Shown: positions 15,901 to 24,222 of the stretch, in pieces | Position numbering within the stretch: the stretch's first letter is position 1 | Layout of the letters: every line of letters begins with the position of its first letter | Origin: an uncultured Ignavibacteria bacterium | GTDB taxonomy: Bacteria > Bacteroidota > Ignavibacteria > SZUA-365 | NCBI GenBank assembly: GCA_913061095.1 | Contig: CAJXVM010000030.1 | Span: 1 to 45,139, forward strand | Direction: 5' to 3' | DNA: 45,139 nucleotides | The notes under the pieces: model-generated | The model's input: the letters and a program-made list of their open reading frames with translations, nothing else | Told to the model about the DNA's origin: nothing | The model's database searches: none | Position numbers and translations under genes: made by a program

Positions 15901-17104
15901 GACCGCTTCGAAGGGGATTGGATTCCACCAGATCGAGCCAGACCCGGATACATTTCACGTGATCCCGTTCGATGCAGGTCTGCCAGTCATCGTCGATTCC
16001 CTGCAGGTTCGGATGCACGAAGCCAAAAGAGAGAAGCTCGTCGGTGAATCGGTCGATGGATGCCGGATTATCGGCGGCGTACAGCACGGATCCGAGTGTG
16101 TGTATGCAGTCGAGTGCCGTACTCATGTGCTCGCCGCGCAATTCACCGAGCATACGGAAAAAATCTCCGAGAAAAACGGCCAGCGCATCGGGGGCGCTGC
16201 TTTCACAGACACTGCGCAGCACGTGGTTCAGATCCCAGAGCAGCTGTTCCTTGATGTGCTCCAGTCCCGGTTGCGGCAGCACGGCGATGAGGTAATACGC
16301 ACGTTGCAGAGGAGAGGAAAACAGTCCTGCCGCGCTGCGAAACTGCTCTGCCAGCGCATGGAAATCAGGGATGGCTTGCAATTCCTCCCAGGTTGTGGCA
16401 GTCTTCAAACGATTGCGCAACTGCTCGAATGCTTCACGTCCGAGCGCCTGCAGCAATTCCTCCTGTCCATCTCCCAGAAGGGAGGCATATTCCTCCACTG
16501 TCTGCTCCACGCAGCGCGCATCGTGCCAGAAGGTGAGATTCATCCCGAGCGCATGCTGCAGCATGTCGGTCAGACGGCCGCGGACGCTATCGTTTTTGAC
16601 GGCATGAGGAGTGAGCGAACGCAGCAAGCTGCTGCCGACGACGGCGAGCATGCGATGCACCCGCATCTGCCGCTCGAGCACATCGAGTGCCATCTGCATC
16701 ACCGAATCGAATCGCGCTGCCGCCCCGGCGGCTGCACATTGGTCGAGGAACTCGATCAGCGTTTGAAACACGCGGCGATGGAGGGAGAAGTGGGCATCCT
16801 CCTGCAGGAGCGTATCACAGATTTCCACGAAAATCGGAAGCAGCGTCTCCGCCTGCGCGTGCCGGCCGTAGAACCAGAAATCCTGCAGGGTGATCGTCCG
16901 CAGCTGCGTGACGATCCATTCCTTGTTCGGATAGCGGTGATGATACTCCTGCAGATACTGCTCGAGACGCGCATGCACTCCGTAATGGGAGGATGTCGCA
17001 TCGAGCAGCAACTTGTGACGTGCGGGAAACGCGGTGTGCGTTGGCCGCGTACGCTCGATATTCGCCCGCAGGGCGGCAGAATCAAAGGACTGTGTATCTT
17101 CCAT
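12995..17104 (-). CDS. giant dikinase-like protein: helical N-terminus, ATP-grasp, phosphohistidine swivel domain
   Basis: 1369 residues. Residues 1-870 are an alpha-helical, Leu-rich region I cannot assign. From about 879, GAKGYYLKRLLALGYPVPAG opens a pyruvate phosphate dikinase/PEP synthase-type ATP-grasp domain; SVRSGAAISIPGAMNTFLN, SGSGVVFTHDP and QEIEFTFE are its usual motifs. A swivel domain follows with the phospho-acceptor His near 1300 in LTARGGATSHAAV. The protein stops about 70 residues later, so the C-terminal TIM barrel that binds PEP/pyruvate in true PPDK is absent. Dikinases move the beta-phosphate of ATP to His and then to an acceptor; without the barrel the acceptor is unknown and could bind the N-terminal region. 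It is the first gene of an operon with GAPDH, suggesting a role in lower glycolysis or its control. Confidence 0.8.
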   Translation of the reverse strand: MEDTQSFDSAALRANIERTRPTHTAFPARHKLLLDATSSHYGVHARLEQYLQEYHHRYPNKEWIVTQLRTITLQDFWFYGRHAQAETLLPIFVEICDTLLQEDAHFSLHRRVFQTLIEFLDQCAAAGAAARFDSVMQMALDVLERQMRVHRMLAVVGSSLLRSLTPHAVKNDSVRGRLTDMLQHALGMNLTFWHDARCVEQTVEEYASLLGDGQEELLQALGREAFEQLRNRLKTATTWEELQAIPDFHALAEQFRSAAGLFSSPLQRAYYLIAVLPQPGLEHIKEQLLWDLNHVLRSVCESSAPDALAVFLGDFFRMLGELRGEHMSTALDCIHTLGSVLYAADNPASIDRFTDELLSFGFVHPNLQGIDDDWQTCIERDHVKCIRVWLDLVESNPLRSGRLLSALIIHLRLGGVFIQDNDLFQRDVTALLNADIRPVMFLVRQLAILFPVYFNEIGAEGELRDISTVIDEIAGRHDRLIHFLRKQIHAESNNTHLQLTEGILRYWESGDPSPLELLLPKDVFGSLPGGEEWLGSVQEVVRYLCDTLACTVEELPNFPSGVLEEAALQRFPVDGIPVRRVLHLCRIHQLLRQKYSISVEDIIPHMEKLHSVSNADIEEFRRLLEADQPEQTLDFVFGMLLRLHDVILDTTPSPGTEDIYYKRHIAAGIPSMYGRYMEPKFQALGLAFRFEALATRLLDRIIEETNLHYITAATLRRIHRILAAFHRSLEIEGYSDEGFSSLIDMLRFSLTTTSFTIHQYINLFQFLAENIKSIIHSNFITPHEVQLMHIVPQYLSADVSGDERTTALHGMAERVYRELIASTFPIQQLDAFIASVLTCLNDMLKHLSSDVIQGMMGYDPRLVSTRLYQTNPDLDNPVFLGAKGYYLKRLLALGYPVPAGFILTTELFRRRDVISSHPDMKSEVDDILRGRLRHLESVSGKRFGDPADPLLLSVRSGAAISIPGAMNTFLNVGMNDEIVEGLSRRENYGWTAWDCYRRFLQTWGMVQGIARDEFDAVIMAFKERYGVALKIQFAPAQMREIALTYKQVLTDHGVIIEEEPFKQLLEAVLMVLDSWYTERANVYRAKLQIAEDWGTAVIIQHMVLGNLNDDSGSGVVFTHDPFIREAGVFLYGDFTVCSQGEDIVAGLVHTLPVSERQRLRAQTPVEWSLEKDFPDIYQTLHRYATAIVSKHSFGHQEIEFTFETSRGEDLHILQSRDHSPMHDRRIPVFDTDDLSDAPVGSGLGIGGGAMNGYVCFDHDDLENVLRTHPQAHRILVRPDTVPDDIGMIFECDGMLTARGGATSHAAVTAVRLHKTCVVDCRALHVNEAEKICTINGVAFHAGDAIAIDGRLGTIYRGSLPVSYIQIQMS

Positions 17105-17230
17105 GACGACGCGTATACATCGTAATTTCCATGTGCACCCCCTTTTTCACCCCAATCTATCCTTTTTGCCGGAGGAAAGCCAGCGGAATCGATCGGTCCT
17201 TCAGCGTGCTTCGTTCACGACGTTGAGCGA

Positions 17231-17306
17231 CGTTGCACGTTGCACTCTGCACTTTGCACTTTGCACTTTGCACTCCGCACTCAACAAGTATCACCAAATG
17301 ATACGG
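17231..17306. repeat. heptad-repeat element (copy 2)
   Basis: Seven-base phrases (TTGCACG, TTGCACT, CTGCACT, TTGCACT) are repeated about seven times, then comes CAACAAGTATCACC and a weakly conserved ATGATACGG. The tail matches the element at 11551-11667 (there ATGCTACGG). The left inverted arm of copy 1 is missing here. It lies in the 250-base space between the divergent dikinase and DUF6569 genes. Confidence 0.8.
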
Positions 17307-17354
17307 ATACGCACGCCTCCCTTGCGATATTGTATATCCAAGGAGGTTATCCCC

Positions 17355-18275
17355 ATGACAGACACAAAAACGATACATGTAGAACAGCACGGCGTGATAA
17401 GCTGCGTACACCTGGCGACGCCGGAGCAGGACACGCTGGAGTATCTGCCGTGCGAAGCGGCACTGGGGACGGGAGGGATTGACATTCGCGAAGTGAGCGA
17501 ATCGGGGGATGTGAACGCCATCGAAGTCGTCAACCAGACGGAGAGGCTCGTATTCATGATGGATGGCGACATACTCGAGGGTGCGAAGCAGACGCGCGTG
17601 CTGAACACCTCGGTGTTTCTCGCGCCGGAGTCCCGCACTGTCGTGCCCGTGAGCTGTGTCGAGCAGGGCCGGTGGCGTTACACCTCCCGTTCATTTCGCG
17701 GGAGCGGCCGCGTCGCGCCCCGCAGCGTCCGCGCCGCGAAATCCACCACCGTGTCGCAGAGCCTGCGGCAGCGCCGCCGTCACGACGCCGACCAGGGCCG
17801 CGTGTGGGACGAAGTCTCTCACATCGACGCCCTCCACGCCGTTCATTCGCCCTCACTTTCGCTCTCCGACACCTACGCGCATCTCGAAAAGGACCTCGAC
17901 AAACTGGTAGGATCCTTCAAAGGACACCCCGACGCCAACGGCTTTGCCATCCTCGTCGGCGGACAGCTGCTCGGCGTGGACATCTTCAACCGCCGTGACG
18001 TCTGCGCCGCGTATCTCCCTGGCGTCCTTCGCGCCGTGGCCATCGAAGCCGTGCATCTCGAGGGAGGCGTCCGCATGCCCAAGCCCACCGAGGCCTCCTT
18101 CCGTACCGTCGACTTCCTCGACCGCCTCGCCGGCACCGCCACCGAGCGCCACCCCGGCGTCGCCCTCGGCGAAGAGCAGCGCTTCGACACTCCCCTTGCC
18201 ACCGGCTTCACGCTGGAGTACGACGGGCAGCTCGTGCATGAGACGGTGATGGTGCTGGAGAAGACGGGAGGATGA
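17355..18275 (+). CDS. DUF6569 (ARPP-1-like) protein
   Basis: 306 residues from the ATG at 17355, preceded by AAGGAGG; the frame is open upstream but lacks homology and overlaps the repeat element. Hallmarks are VVNQTERLVFMMDGDILEGAKQTRVLNTS, read here as three consecutive blocks, and VPVSCVEQGRWRY, which typify the family also called ARPP-1. A basic, Arg-rich segment follows (VAPRSVRAAKSTT), then KGHPDANGFAILVGGQLLGVDIF, a conserved C-terminal core. There is no signal peptide, so it is cytoplasmic. The biochemical function of the family is not established; it has been linked by domain association to ADP-ribosylglycohydrolase and phosphatase modules. Single gene, divergent from the dikinase operon. 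Confidence 0.8.
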   Translation: MTDTKTIHVEQHGVISCVHLATPEQDTLEYLPCEAALGTGGIDIREVSESGDVNAIEVVNQTERLVFMMDGDILEGAKQTRVLNTSVFLAPESRTVVPVSCVEQGRWRYTSRSFRGSGRVAPRSVRAAKSTTVSQSLRQRRRHDADQGRVWDEVSHIDALHAVHSPSLSLSDTYAHLEKDLDKLVGSFKGHPDANGFAILVGGQLLGVDIFNRRDVCAAYLPGVLRAVAIEAVHLEGGVRMPKPTEASFRTVDFLDRLAGTATERHPGVALGEEQRFDTPLATGFTLEYDGQLVHETVMVLEKTGG

Positions 18276-18565
18276 ACGGGAACGAGTATGTTGCGAGCAA
18301 AAGAAGGCCATGTCGAGATCAGGAAAAGGATGTTTACTTCCAGAATACCATATCCTGATTTGTATTATTTCGGTGTCGTTTATATCTTTCTTACAAGCGT
18401 TCCACGAAAATAGAAATGCTGAAAGTCCTGCTTTCCATCGTTCGTATTGACACGAGGATCGAAATCTGATCTGTTTGCATATAGCCATTTCGTTGCGCCA
18501 ATTACCTCAAGCAGAGTTCACATAGATGCTGAATTGTCTCATTTCTCTGAAACGCTGGAGGTCAT
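18276..18565. other. intergenic region, promoter of the FG-GAP gene expected
   Basis: 290 AT-richer bases between two plus-strand genes. A TTGACA-like box occurs at about 18448, but no convincing -10 at the right distance. No coding frame or repeat is convincing. Confidence 0.4.
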
Positions 18566-20563
18566 ATGAAAAAGGGGTTACATCATGGGAGTGTGATTAT
18601 ACTGGCAGCCTGCACTCTGTTGCTCTCTGTGAAAATGAATGCGCAATGCTCATTCCCGAGTCTCTCCCCGTCAAACACAATCTCAACCGCGAATAATCCG
18701 TATTCTGTCAACGCTGCATACCTTGACGCCGATGCGCATCTCGATCTGCTTATCGCCAACTATAACTCCGACAACGTTTACGTCATGCCGGGAAACGGCG
18801 ATGGGACATTCGGAACTACATCGTCATTTGCCGTAGGGAACGGTCCCGTAATGGCAATCGCGACCGGAGAGTACAACGGTGACAATATACCCGATATCGC
18901 TACTGCAAACTGGTATGCAGGAACGTTTTCGATTTTGCTTGGCAACGGAGACGGTACATTCGGCACTGCCACGCATACCTCTCTTGGCAGCGGTAGCTAC
19001 CCTCGGTCGATCGCGTCAGGAGACCTCGATGGAAATGGCTGGACGGACTTGGTCGTCGCCTGTGAACGAACCGACAACGTAGCCATCGTCCTGAGGAGTG
19101 GCTCAGCAAGTTTCGCGAGTCCCGTGTTCATAGCAGCTGGGACGAATCCGAATTTTGTTGTCATAACGGACTGTAACGGAAACGGGAAACTCGACCTGGT
19201 CATCTCGAACGGTGATTCACCCAGTATTACCGTGCATCTAGGTAATGGCGACGGGACATTTGCCGCGCCAATTTCCTATTCGGTCAGCCAAAAGCCCTAC
19301 TGTGTGACGACAGGAGATTTCAACGGAGATGGAATCACGGACATTGCGGCGGCAATTTCGGTAAGCAGCAAGGCTGCGGTGCTACTTGGAAATGGCAGTG
19401 GAAGCTTCGGTACGCCGGTCTATTATGACATCGGTACCTTCCCATACTTTATCATCACGGCGGACATCAACCGTGACGACGATCTCGATCTCATCGTCGC
19501 CAACGGGCAATCAGACAACATCAGTATTTTGTTAGGTGACGGGATTGGTAGCTTCGGCACCGCCACGAATATACCCGTCGGCGACGATCCGCGTGGGATT
19601 GTGGCAGCCGATTTCAACGAAGCAGGTGGACTCGACCTTGCTGTCAGTAATTTCGGTGCGAACACCGTCTCCATGTTCCTGAACACATGCCAGTTGTCTC
19701 CTATCCCGGACATTGCGAACCTCCCGCCGCTTGTCGGACAATGTTCCGTCACGGTCACTACAACGCCAACCGCGACCAGCAGCACCACAGGGACGATATA
19801 CGGAACAACCACAGATCCACTGACCTATACGGAACAGGGCAACTACACGATCACCTGGAAGTATGATGACAATCAGAGTGATCCCGTCTATCAGGATCAA
19901 CTCGTCATCGTTGAGGACAACACTCCACCAGAACTCTCCATTACGGCATCCCCTGCGGTGCTCTGGCCATGTAACCACCAGATGGAGACCATAAACATCT
20001 CTGTCACGGTCAGTGACAATTGCGGTACACCAGAAGTCACCCTCGTCTCGATCGAAAGTAACGAACCGGACAACGGTGCTGGTGATGGAGATACGCCGGA
20101 TGACATACTCCTTGCCGATGAAGGGACCGACGATGTATCATTCCAGCTCAGAGCCGAGCGCTCCGGCACAGGAAGCGGCCGTGTATATACGATAACCTAT
20201 CGAGCAACCGATGCAAATGGGAACTGGGTAGAAGCACAAACGACTGTGACCGCACCGCATGCTATGAACAAAAAGGAAATCACAAAAAACGCGCTCGCCA
20301 CTCTGATGGCTCTAGATCAGAATTACCCCAATCCATTCAATCCCACAACTGCGATTGAGTACATGATCCCCATGGACGGACACGTCACTCTCCGCGTGTA
20401 TGACACGCATGGACGTGAAGTGGCCTGCCTGGTTGATGCGGTCAAACAAGCGGGCATTCATCGGACACAGTTTGACGGTTCCCAACTCCAATCCGGAATG
20501 TACTTCTACCGTCTGAGATGGAATGGACAGGTGATAACAAGGAAAATGACAATGCTGAAATAA
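18566..20563 (+). CDS. secreted FG-GAP/VCBS repeat protein with type IX sorting domain
   Basis: 665 residues, GGAGGT in front of the ATG. Residues 1-28 are a signal peptide ending in NAQC. Residues about 40-370 contain seven or eight FG-GAP-type repeats: GDGTFG, GDFNGDGITDIAAA, LDLVISNGDS and LGNGDGTF recur, each with a D-x-D/N-x-D-G calcium loop, predicting a beta-propeller. A middle part (about 400-580) contains Ig-like or HYR-type repeats (TPPELSITASP, TDANGNW). The C-terminal 80 residues start with NYPNPFNPTTAIEYMIP and end RKMTMLK, the type A sorting domain recognised by the type IX secretion system, so the protein is exported and attached to the surface or released. Probably a calcium-binding adhesin or polymer-binding protein; ligand unknown. 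It is followed by a clear terminator. Confidence 0.92.
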   Translation: MKKGLHHGSVIILAACTLLLSVKMNAQCSFPSLSPSNTISTANNPYSVNAAYLDADAHLDLLIANYNSDNVYVMPGNGDGTFGTTSSFAVGNGPVMAIATGEYNGDNIPDIATANWYAGTFSILLGNGDGTFGTATHTSLGSGSYPRSIASGDLDGNGWTDLVVACERTDNVAIVLRSGSASFASPVFIAAGTNPNFVVITDCNGNGKLDLVISNGDSPSITVHLGNGDGTFAAPISYSVSQKPYCVTTGDFNGDGITDIAAAISVSSKAAVLLGNGSGSFGTPVYYDIGTFPYFIITADINRDDDLDLIVANGQSDNISILLGDGIGSFGTATNIPVGDDPRGIVAADFNEAGGLDLAVSNFGANTVSMFLNTCQLSPIPDIANLPPLVGQCSVTVTTTPTATSSTTGTIYGTTTDPLTYTEQGNYTITWKYDDNQSDPVYQDQLVIVEDNTPPELSITASPAVLWPCNHQMETINISVTVSDNCGTPEVTLVSIESNEPDNGAGDGDTPDDILLADEGTDDVSFQLRAERSGTGSGRVYTITYRATDANGNWVEAQTTVTAPHAMNKKEITKNALATLMALDQNYPNPFNPTTAIEYMIPMDGHVTLRVYDTHGREVACLVDAVKQAGIHRTQFDGSQLQSGMYFYRLRWNGQVITRKMTMLK

Positions 20564-20587
20564 TTCGTCAACTAAAACCGCAAATTG

Positions 20588-20615
20588 CCCCGCAGGACAG
20601 CGGGGTCTTTTTTTG
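20588..20615 (+). terminator. intrinsic terminator of the FG-GAP gene
   Basis: CCCCGC and GCGGGG arms around AGGACA, followed by TCTTTTTTT, 25 bases after the stop codon. Confidence 0.92.
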
Positions 20616-20739
20616 TTCTCGCTATTTCCTGTGGTTTGGCTGAGGTTTTAGCTTCCCCGCAGTCTGGAGATGATCAAGGCCTTAAACAAGAGCGCCGAGA
20701 CACTACGGTAATGTTCATCATCGCCCGGTGATATTGCTG

Positions 20740-21693
20740 CTATGGAATTAAGCGTTTTAGTTCACGCTTAATGATCGGATTAAATATTTTCTTGAATTGC
20801 AGCAGATGTTCTATGTGCCACTGCTTAATCTCTTCGAGTTCACTTTCATCTGCATCGATGCTACCATCGCGATAGATAGCAATTCTTGATGCTCGCTTTT
20901 CATCGAGTCGCTCCCATGTCAATTCTTGCCCATACTTTGCTGAAATTTCCATTTTCTGGACAAAGAGCGCATCAAAGAGGGCTTTGTTTTCACTCTGATT
21001 TCCCGTGTCGATGTAGACCTCCACACGTGTTTTTCCTCTCATCGCGAAGACAGGATTATACCCTATTCCCTGAATCCCGGAAGAAAATGAATACCAGCCC
21101 TGCCCCTGGGCAATGCGGGCACGTGTGAAATGATGCCTCTCTCTCAGCTCGTCAATGAGCTTCTGAAAATACGCCTTATATCGTTCTTCACGAGGAGAAA
21201 GTCCAGCGGTGGCGCTCTTCTTCGCCTTCCTCCATTGATTCGGAGCGACGACAATTTTGAAATTATACGCGGGCCTAGAATCATCGATCTTCAGCACTTC
21301 GATAACAACACCGAAAAACAGCGTTTCTGTATCCGTACGTTGGTTGAGCCATTCAAGGGTCTGACGATGCTCCTCCCGAACGGATTCAGAGATCCATATT
21401 ACTATGGAGGCATCGAATCCAGCCGCATAGGTCAGAAGTTTACCAAGATGATCGTGATCTGTTTGCGTTAACTGGTTTTCTATCACCACGATACGAGAGC
21501 TGCCGAGATCCTTCGTCAGGAGATCGAGTGAAAAATCACCAAAAGCCGCCTCCCGAGATGTCAGTTCCAGCTCCAACCCGAGAGCTTCTCCCAACGCATC
21601 AAGATTTGAGGCGAGCCAGGGAGTAAAATTCTGAGCTTCGTTCGTCCACGCTTCTCTAAGTGCGACTCGCTTTAGTTTCCCAAACTGCTTCAT
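20740..21693 (-). CDS. DUF4268 protein with PD-(D/E)XK nuclease-like N-terminus
   Basis: 317 residues from the second ATG at 21693, which has GGAG six bases upstream. The N-terminal half shows the endonuclease-like pattern of predicted PD-(D/E)XK proteins: an acidic residue in FGDFSLDLLTKD, then IVVIENQLTQTDHDHLGKLL, i.e. the D...ExQ arrangement, and a helix with TYAAGFDASIVIWIS. The C-terminal half is the DUF4268 core (YKAYFQKLIDELRERHHFTR, GYNPVFAMRGKTRVEVYIDT). Such proteins are found alone or in restriction-like defence islands. The gene follows the RelE-UvrD helicase by 90 bases on the same strand, so nuclease-like and helicase proteins may act together. A function in DNA cleavage is inference. 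Confidence 0.85.
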   Translation of the reverse strand: MKQFGKLKRVALREAWTNEAQNFTPWLASNLDALGEALGLELELTSREAAFGDFSLDLLTKDLGSSRIVVIENQLTQTDHDHLGKLLTYAAGFDASIVIWISESVREEHRQTLEWLNQRTDTETLFFGVVIEVLKIDDSRPAYNFKIVVAPNQWRKAKKSATAGLSPREERYKAYFQKLIDELRERHHFTRARIAQGQGWYSFSSGIQGIGYNPVFAMRGKTRVEVYIDTGNQSENKALFDALFVQKMEISAKYGQELTWERLDEKRASRIAIYRDGSIDADESELEEIKQWHIEHLLQFKKIFNPIIKRELKRLIP

Positions 21694-21783
21694 ATCATAC
21701 TCCATAAAAGGTAACTGGCTGTTTCATTGTTTTCCGATGAATAAACGGGAGAAAAGTTGCACGACACATGTGAATCACGTAGT

Positions 21784-23925
21784 TCAATCCAGCGGCAAGA
21801 GTTTACTCGGCGTCCCATATGCAGTGATGTACACCTGCCGGCGGGCGCGGGTGGTGGCGACGTAGAGCAGGGAGCGCTCCATGATTTCGATGCGCTCGCG
21901 GGCGGCGGCGTCGGGAGCCTCGGCGAGCATCCAGGCGGCGGGCATGTTCCGCGCGCTCATGCCCGCGATGATCATGTGCTCGAATTCGAGTCCTTTCACG
22001 CGATGCATGGTGGCTGACCGCAGTCCCTCGACACTGCGGTCGTCCTCGGTTTCGGCTTCGAGTGTGAGGACGGGGATGCCGCTCGCTTCGAGTGCGCCGC
22101 TGTACCGGTCACGGTCTCTCTTCGTGCGTGCGACGAGGCAGACGCGGCGCAGCGGCATGCCCTGCTGTTCGATATCCGCGAGCAGACTGCGGATGTATTC
22201 GACTTCGTCGCTGAAGGACTCGAAGTGGCGCACAGTCGGTGGGTCGCCGTGCAGGAGGGACCGGTACCCGCGCTGGTCGTCCGTGCCTTCATCGAGGTCA
22301 TCGAATTCGATGCCGTCGAGCAGAGACACCGCCCAGCGGCAGGTTTCGTCGGTGGTACGGTAATTCACACGCAGGGTGCGCGATCGTCCGCGAATCTCGA
22401 TGCCGCAGCGGCCGAGTACGACTTTCGTGCCGTAAATGCGCTGATGCGCATCTCCCACGATGAACAGGTCGTTCTCGCTCGGGAGCAGCATGGCGCGCAG
22501 CAGGCGGAATACTTCGGCGCTCATGTCCTGCGCTTCGTCCACTACGATGCTGCGGTACATGACGAGTGGACCGTCGCCAAATACTTCGCGTCCCTCGCGC
22601 AGGTTTTCGATGATCATGCGCGCCTCGCGCACGGCGTCGATCAGCTCACGCTTTCCGGCGTCATCCAGCTGTCGTCGGTATTCCTCAAATACGGGCCACA
22701 CGGCCTGGCGGTCGCGGGCGGTCAGACGCGTGCCTCTGCCGGTACGTGCCACGTTGAGATAGGACGCAAGATCTGAAATGCCTTCCGGCTGAATCACCTG
22801 CTCCCATTCGTCGCGGAAAAAATTGTCCGGCAGATCAGGTTGCATGGGCTTCACCGCCAGCGCGCGTTTCCAGTACAGGTCTCCCGCGCCGGGATAATGC
22901 ACGTTGAACTCGTGTCCATGTGAACGCAGGAAACTATCCACCCATGCGTGGATATTCACGACTTCCACCTGCTCGAGCTGCCGCGCGCTGCAGATCTTCG
23001 CCAGGTTCTCCCGGATGTCGATCGCAAGGTTTTTTGTGAACGTGGTGAAGAGGATGCGTTCGTCTTCCTCGAGGACGTTCTCCAGCAGCCAATTGACGCG
23101 GTGCATGGCAGCGACGGTCTTGCCCGTGCCGGCTCCGCCGAGCACGCGGATCGGACCGTTGGCCCGCATCTCTACAACACGGCGCTGGGTGGGATGAAGG
23201 AAGACGCGCCAGCGCTCGAGCGGCGCATCGAGCATCGCGGCAAGTTCAGCTTCATCCGAAACGACGGTGAAGCGCCGCTGCGAATCGGGATTCTGCAGTG
23301 CGGCGGCGAAGTCCTCAGTGTCCACAGTCTCCGCCTGCACCGTCTGCAATTCGCTCCAGGCTTCTTCGACCGAATAACCGGCGGCGAGCATGGTCAGCGC
23401 TTCCTTCGCCTCATCAGGGAAATGCACGAGCAGCGTCTCGAGGTCCTCGTCACTGTCGAGCGGACGAAGCAGGGGTATCAGCGCTTTCGGGACGCCGAGC
23501 GCCACGAGGTCCTTGTCCTTGAATCCGCTGAACAACGTGCCCTCGGTTGGAGCCGCATCCGTCTCTTCTTTCGCCTGCACTTCTTCGACGATCTTCGTGT
23601 CATAGATCTGCAGCGCCCCGGTCGCCGGATTCACATCCACCCTGCGCGTCTTTCCCCATGCGTAGGCTTCGTCATGTTTCGCAACCCAGAGCAGCACATA
23701 GACGTTGCCCGATGCCGGCGCAAGCACGATGCCCCGGTAATCCCTGTCGATGCGCACGGAGCGCAAGTTCGGATCGACGCTGTTGAACTTCTCGTAATTG
23801 ATTCCCCCGCTTTTAGGATCCTCACGGAACATCTGCACGAAGGTGTTCACCTTCTTCTGCACGTTCCTGGGAAGCTCCATGATGGAATCGAGGAGGTCGC
23901 CCCCTATCGCAATGTGCACATTCAT
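21784..23925 (-). CDS. UvrD/Rep-type SF1 helicase with N-terminal RelE/ParE-like domain
   Basis: 713 residues with AAGGAG upstream. Residues 1-110 have a RelE/ParE-like fold pattern: VQKKVNTFVQMFREDPKSGG, a YEKF segment, VRIDRDYRGIV and LLWVAKHDEAYAWG. Then SF1 helicase motifs follow: Walker A VLGGAGTGKT near 260-270, Walker B VVDEAQDMSAEVF, VGDAHQRIYG, LRVNYRTTDET, TMHRVKGLEFEHMI and the end motif VATTRARRQVYI. UvrD-type enzymes unwind DNA 3' to 5' with ATP. The fusion is a recurring architecture of defence and stress helicases; the RelE part probably binds nucleic acid or ribosome rather than poisoning the cell. The DUF4268 gene follows downstream, and the AT-rich region with palindromes lies upstream. 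Confidence 0.88.
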   Translation of the reverse strand: MNVHIAIGGDLLDSIMELPRNVQKKVNTFVQMFREDPKSGGINYEKFNSVDPNLRSVRIDRDYRGIVLAPASGNVYVLLWVAKHDEAYAWGKTRRVDVNPATGALQIYDTKIVEEVQAKEETDAAPTEGTLFSGFKDKDLVALGVPKALIPLLRPLDSDEDLETLLVHFPDEAKEALTMLAAGYSVEEAWSELQTVQAETVDTEDFAAALQNPDSQRRFTVVSDEAELAAMLDAPLERWRVFLHPTQRRVVEMRANGPIRVLGGAGTGKTVAAMHRVNWLLENVLEEDERILFTTFTKNLAIDIRENLAKICSARQLEQVEVVNIHAWVDSFLRSHGHEFNVHYPGAGDLYWKRALAVKPMQPDLPDNFFRDEWEQVIQPEGISDLASYLNVARTGRGTRLTARDRQAVWPVFEEYRRQLDDAGKRELIDAVREARMIIENLREGREVFGDGPLVMYRSIVVDEAQDMSAEVFRLLRAMLLPSENDLFIVGDAHQRIYGTKVVLGRCGIEIRGRSRTLRVNYRTTDETCRWAVSLLDGIEFDDLDEGTDDQRGYRSLLHGDPPTVRHFESFSDEVEYIRSLLADIEQQGMPLRRVCLVARTKRDRDRYSGALEASGIPVLTLEAETEDDRSVEGLRSATMHRVKGLEFEHMIIAGMSARNMPAAWMLAEAPDAAARERIEIMERSLLYVATTRARRQVYITAYGTPSKLLPLD

Positions 23926-24060
23926 CCCTTCGCTCCTTATGCCACATTCTCAGCCGTGAAACCAGTGACAGCTTCAAGATACTGTCGAAGATGTACACGA
24001 TATGATTTTCTTCCATATCGAACCATTACAATGCCGTAAGATATCACGACAGAGGAAGAT

Positions 24061-24160
24061 AATAAATTCGGATAAATTAAATTATCTTGATTTTTATCCT
24101 TGTAATACACAATTTATTGGTGTTTTACGTAGTTTTTATTCAAGTGTTTTGACTTGAATA
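24061..24160. promoter_or_regulatory. AT-rich control region with nested inverted repeats before AbiE
   Basis: Three inverted repeats occur: AATAAATT/AATTTATT (24061-24068 with 24111-24118), inside them GGATAAA/TTTATCC (24070-24076 with 24093-24099), and a perfect nine-base pair TATTCAAGT/ACTTGAATA around GTTTTG at 24137-24160. The last is 62 bases before the AbiEi start codon and resembles an autorepressor operator. I cannot place the exact promoter boxes. Confidence 0.55.
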
Positions 24161-24222
24161 TGACACGTGTTTCACACAAATTGCCTGTGTGTTCAAAAGG
24201 ATAAGATCAAGAATTTGAACCT

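Noticed and set aside
15341-17125. 594-codon plus-strand open frame
   Set aside because: Antisense to the dikinase-like gene, whose minus-strand frame has recognised domains; GC-rich codon usage produces long open antisense frames.
17034-17354. N-terminal extension of the DUF6569 gene
   Set aside because: Passes through the heptad repeat; the AAGGAGG and ATG at 17355 fit better.
22948-24039. 363-codon plus-strand open frame
   Set aside because: Antisense to the UvrD-type helicase, which has all SF1 motifs.
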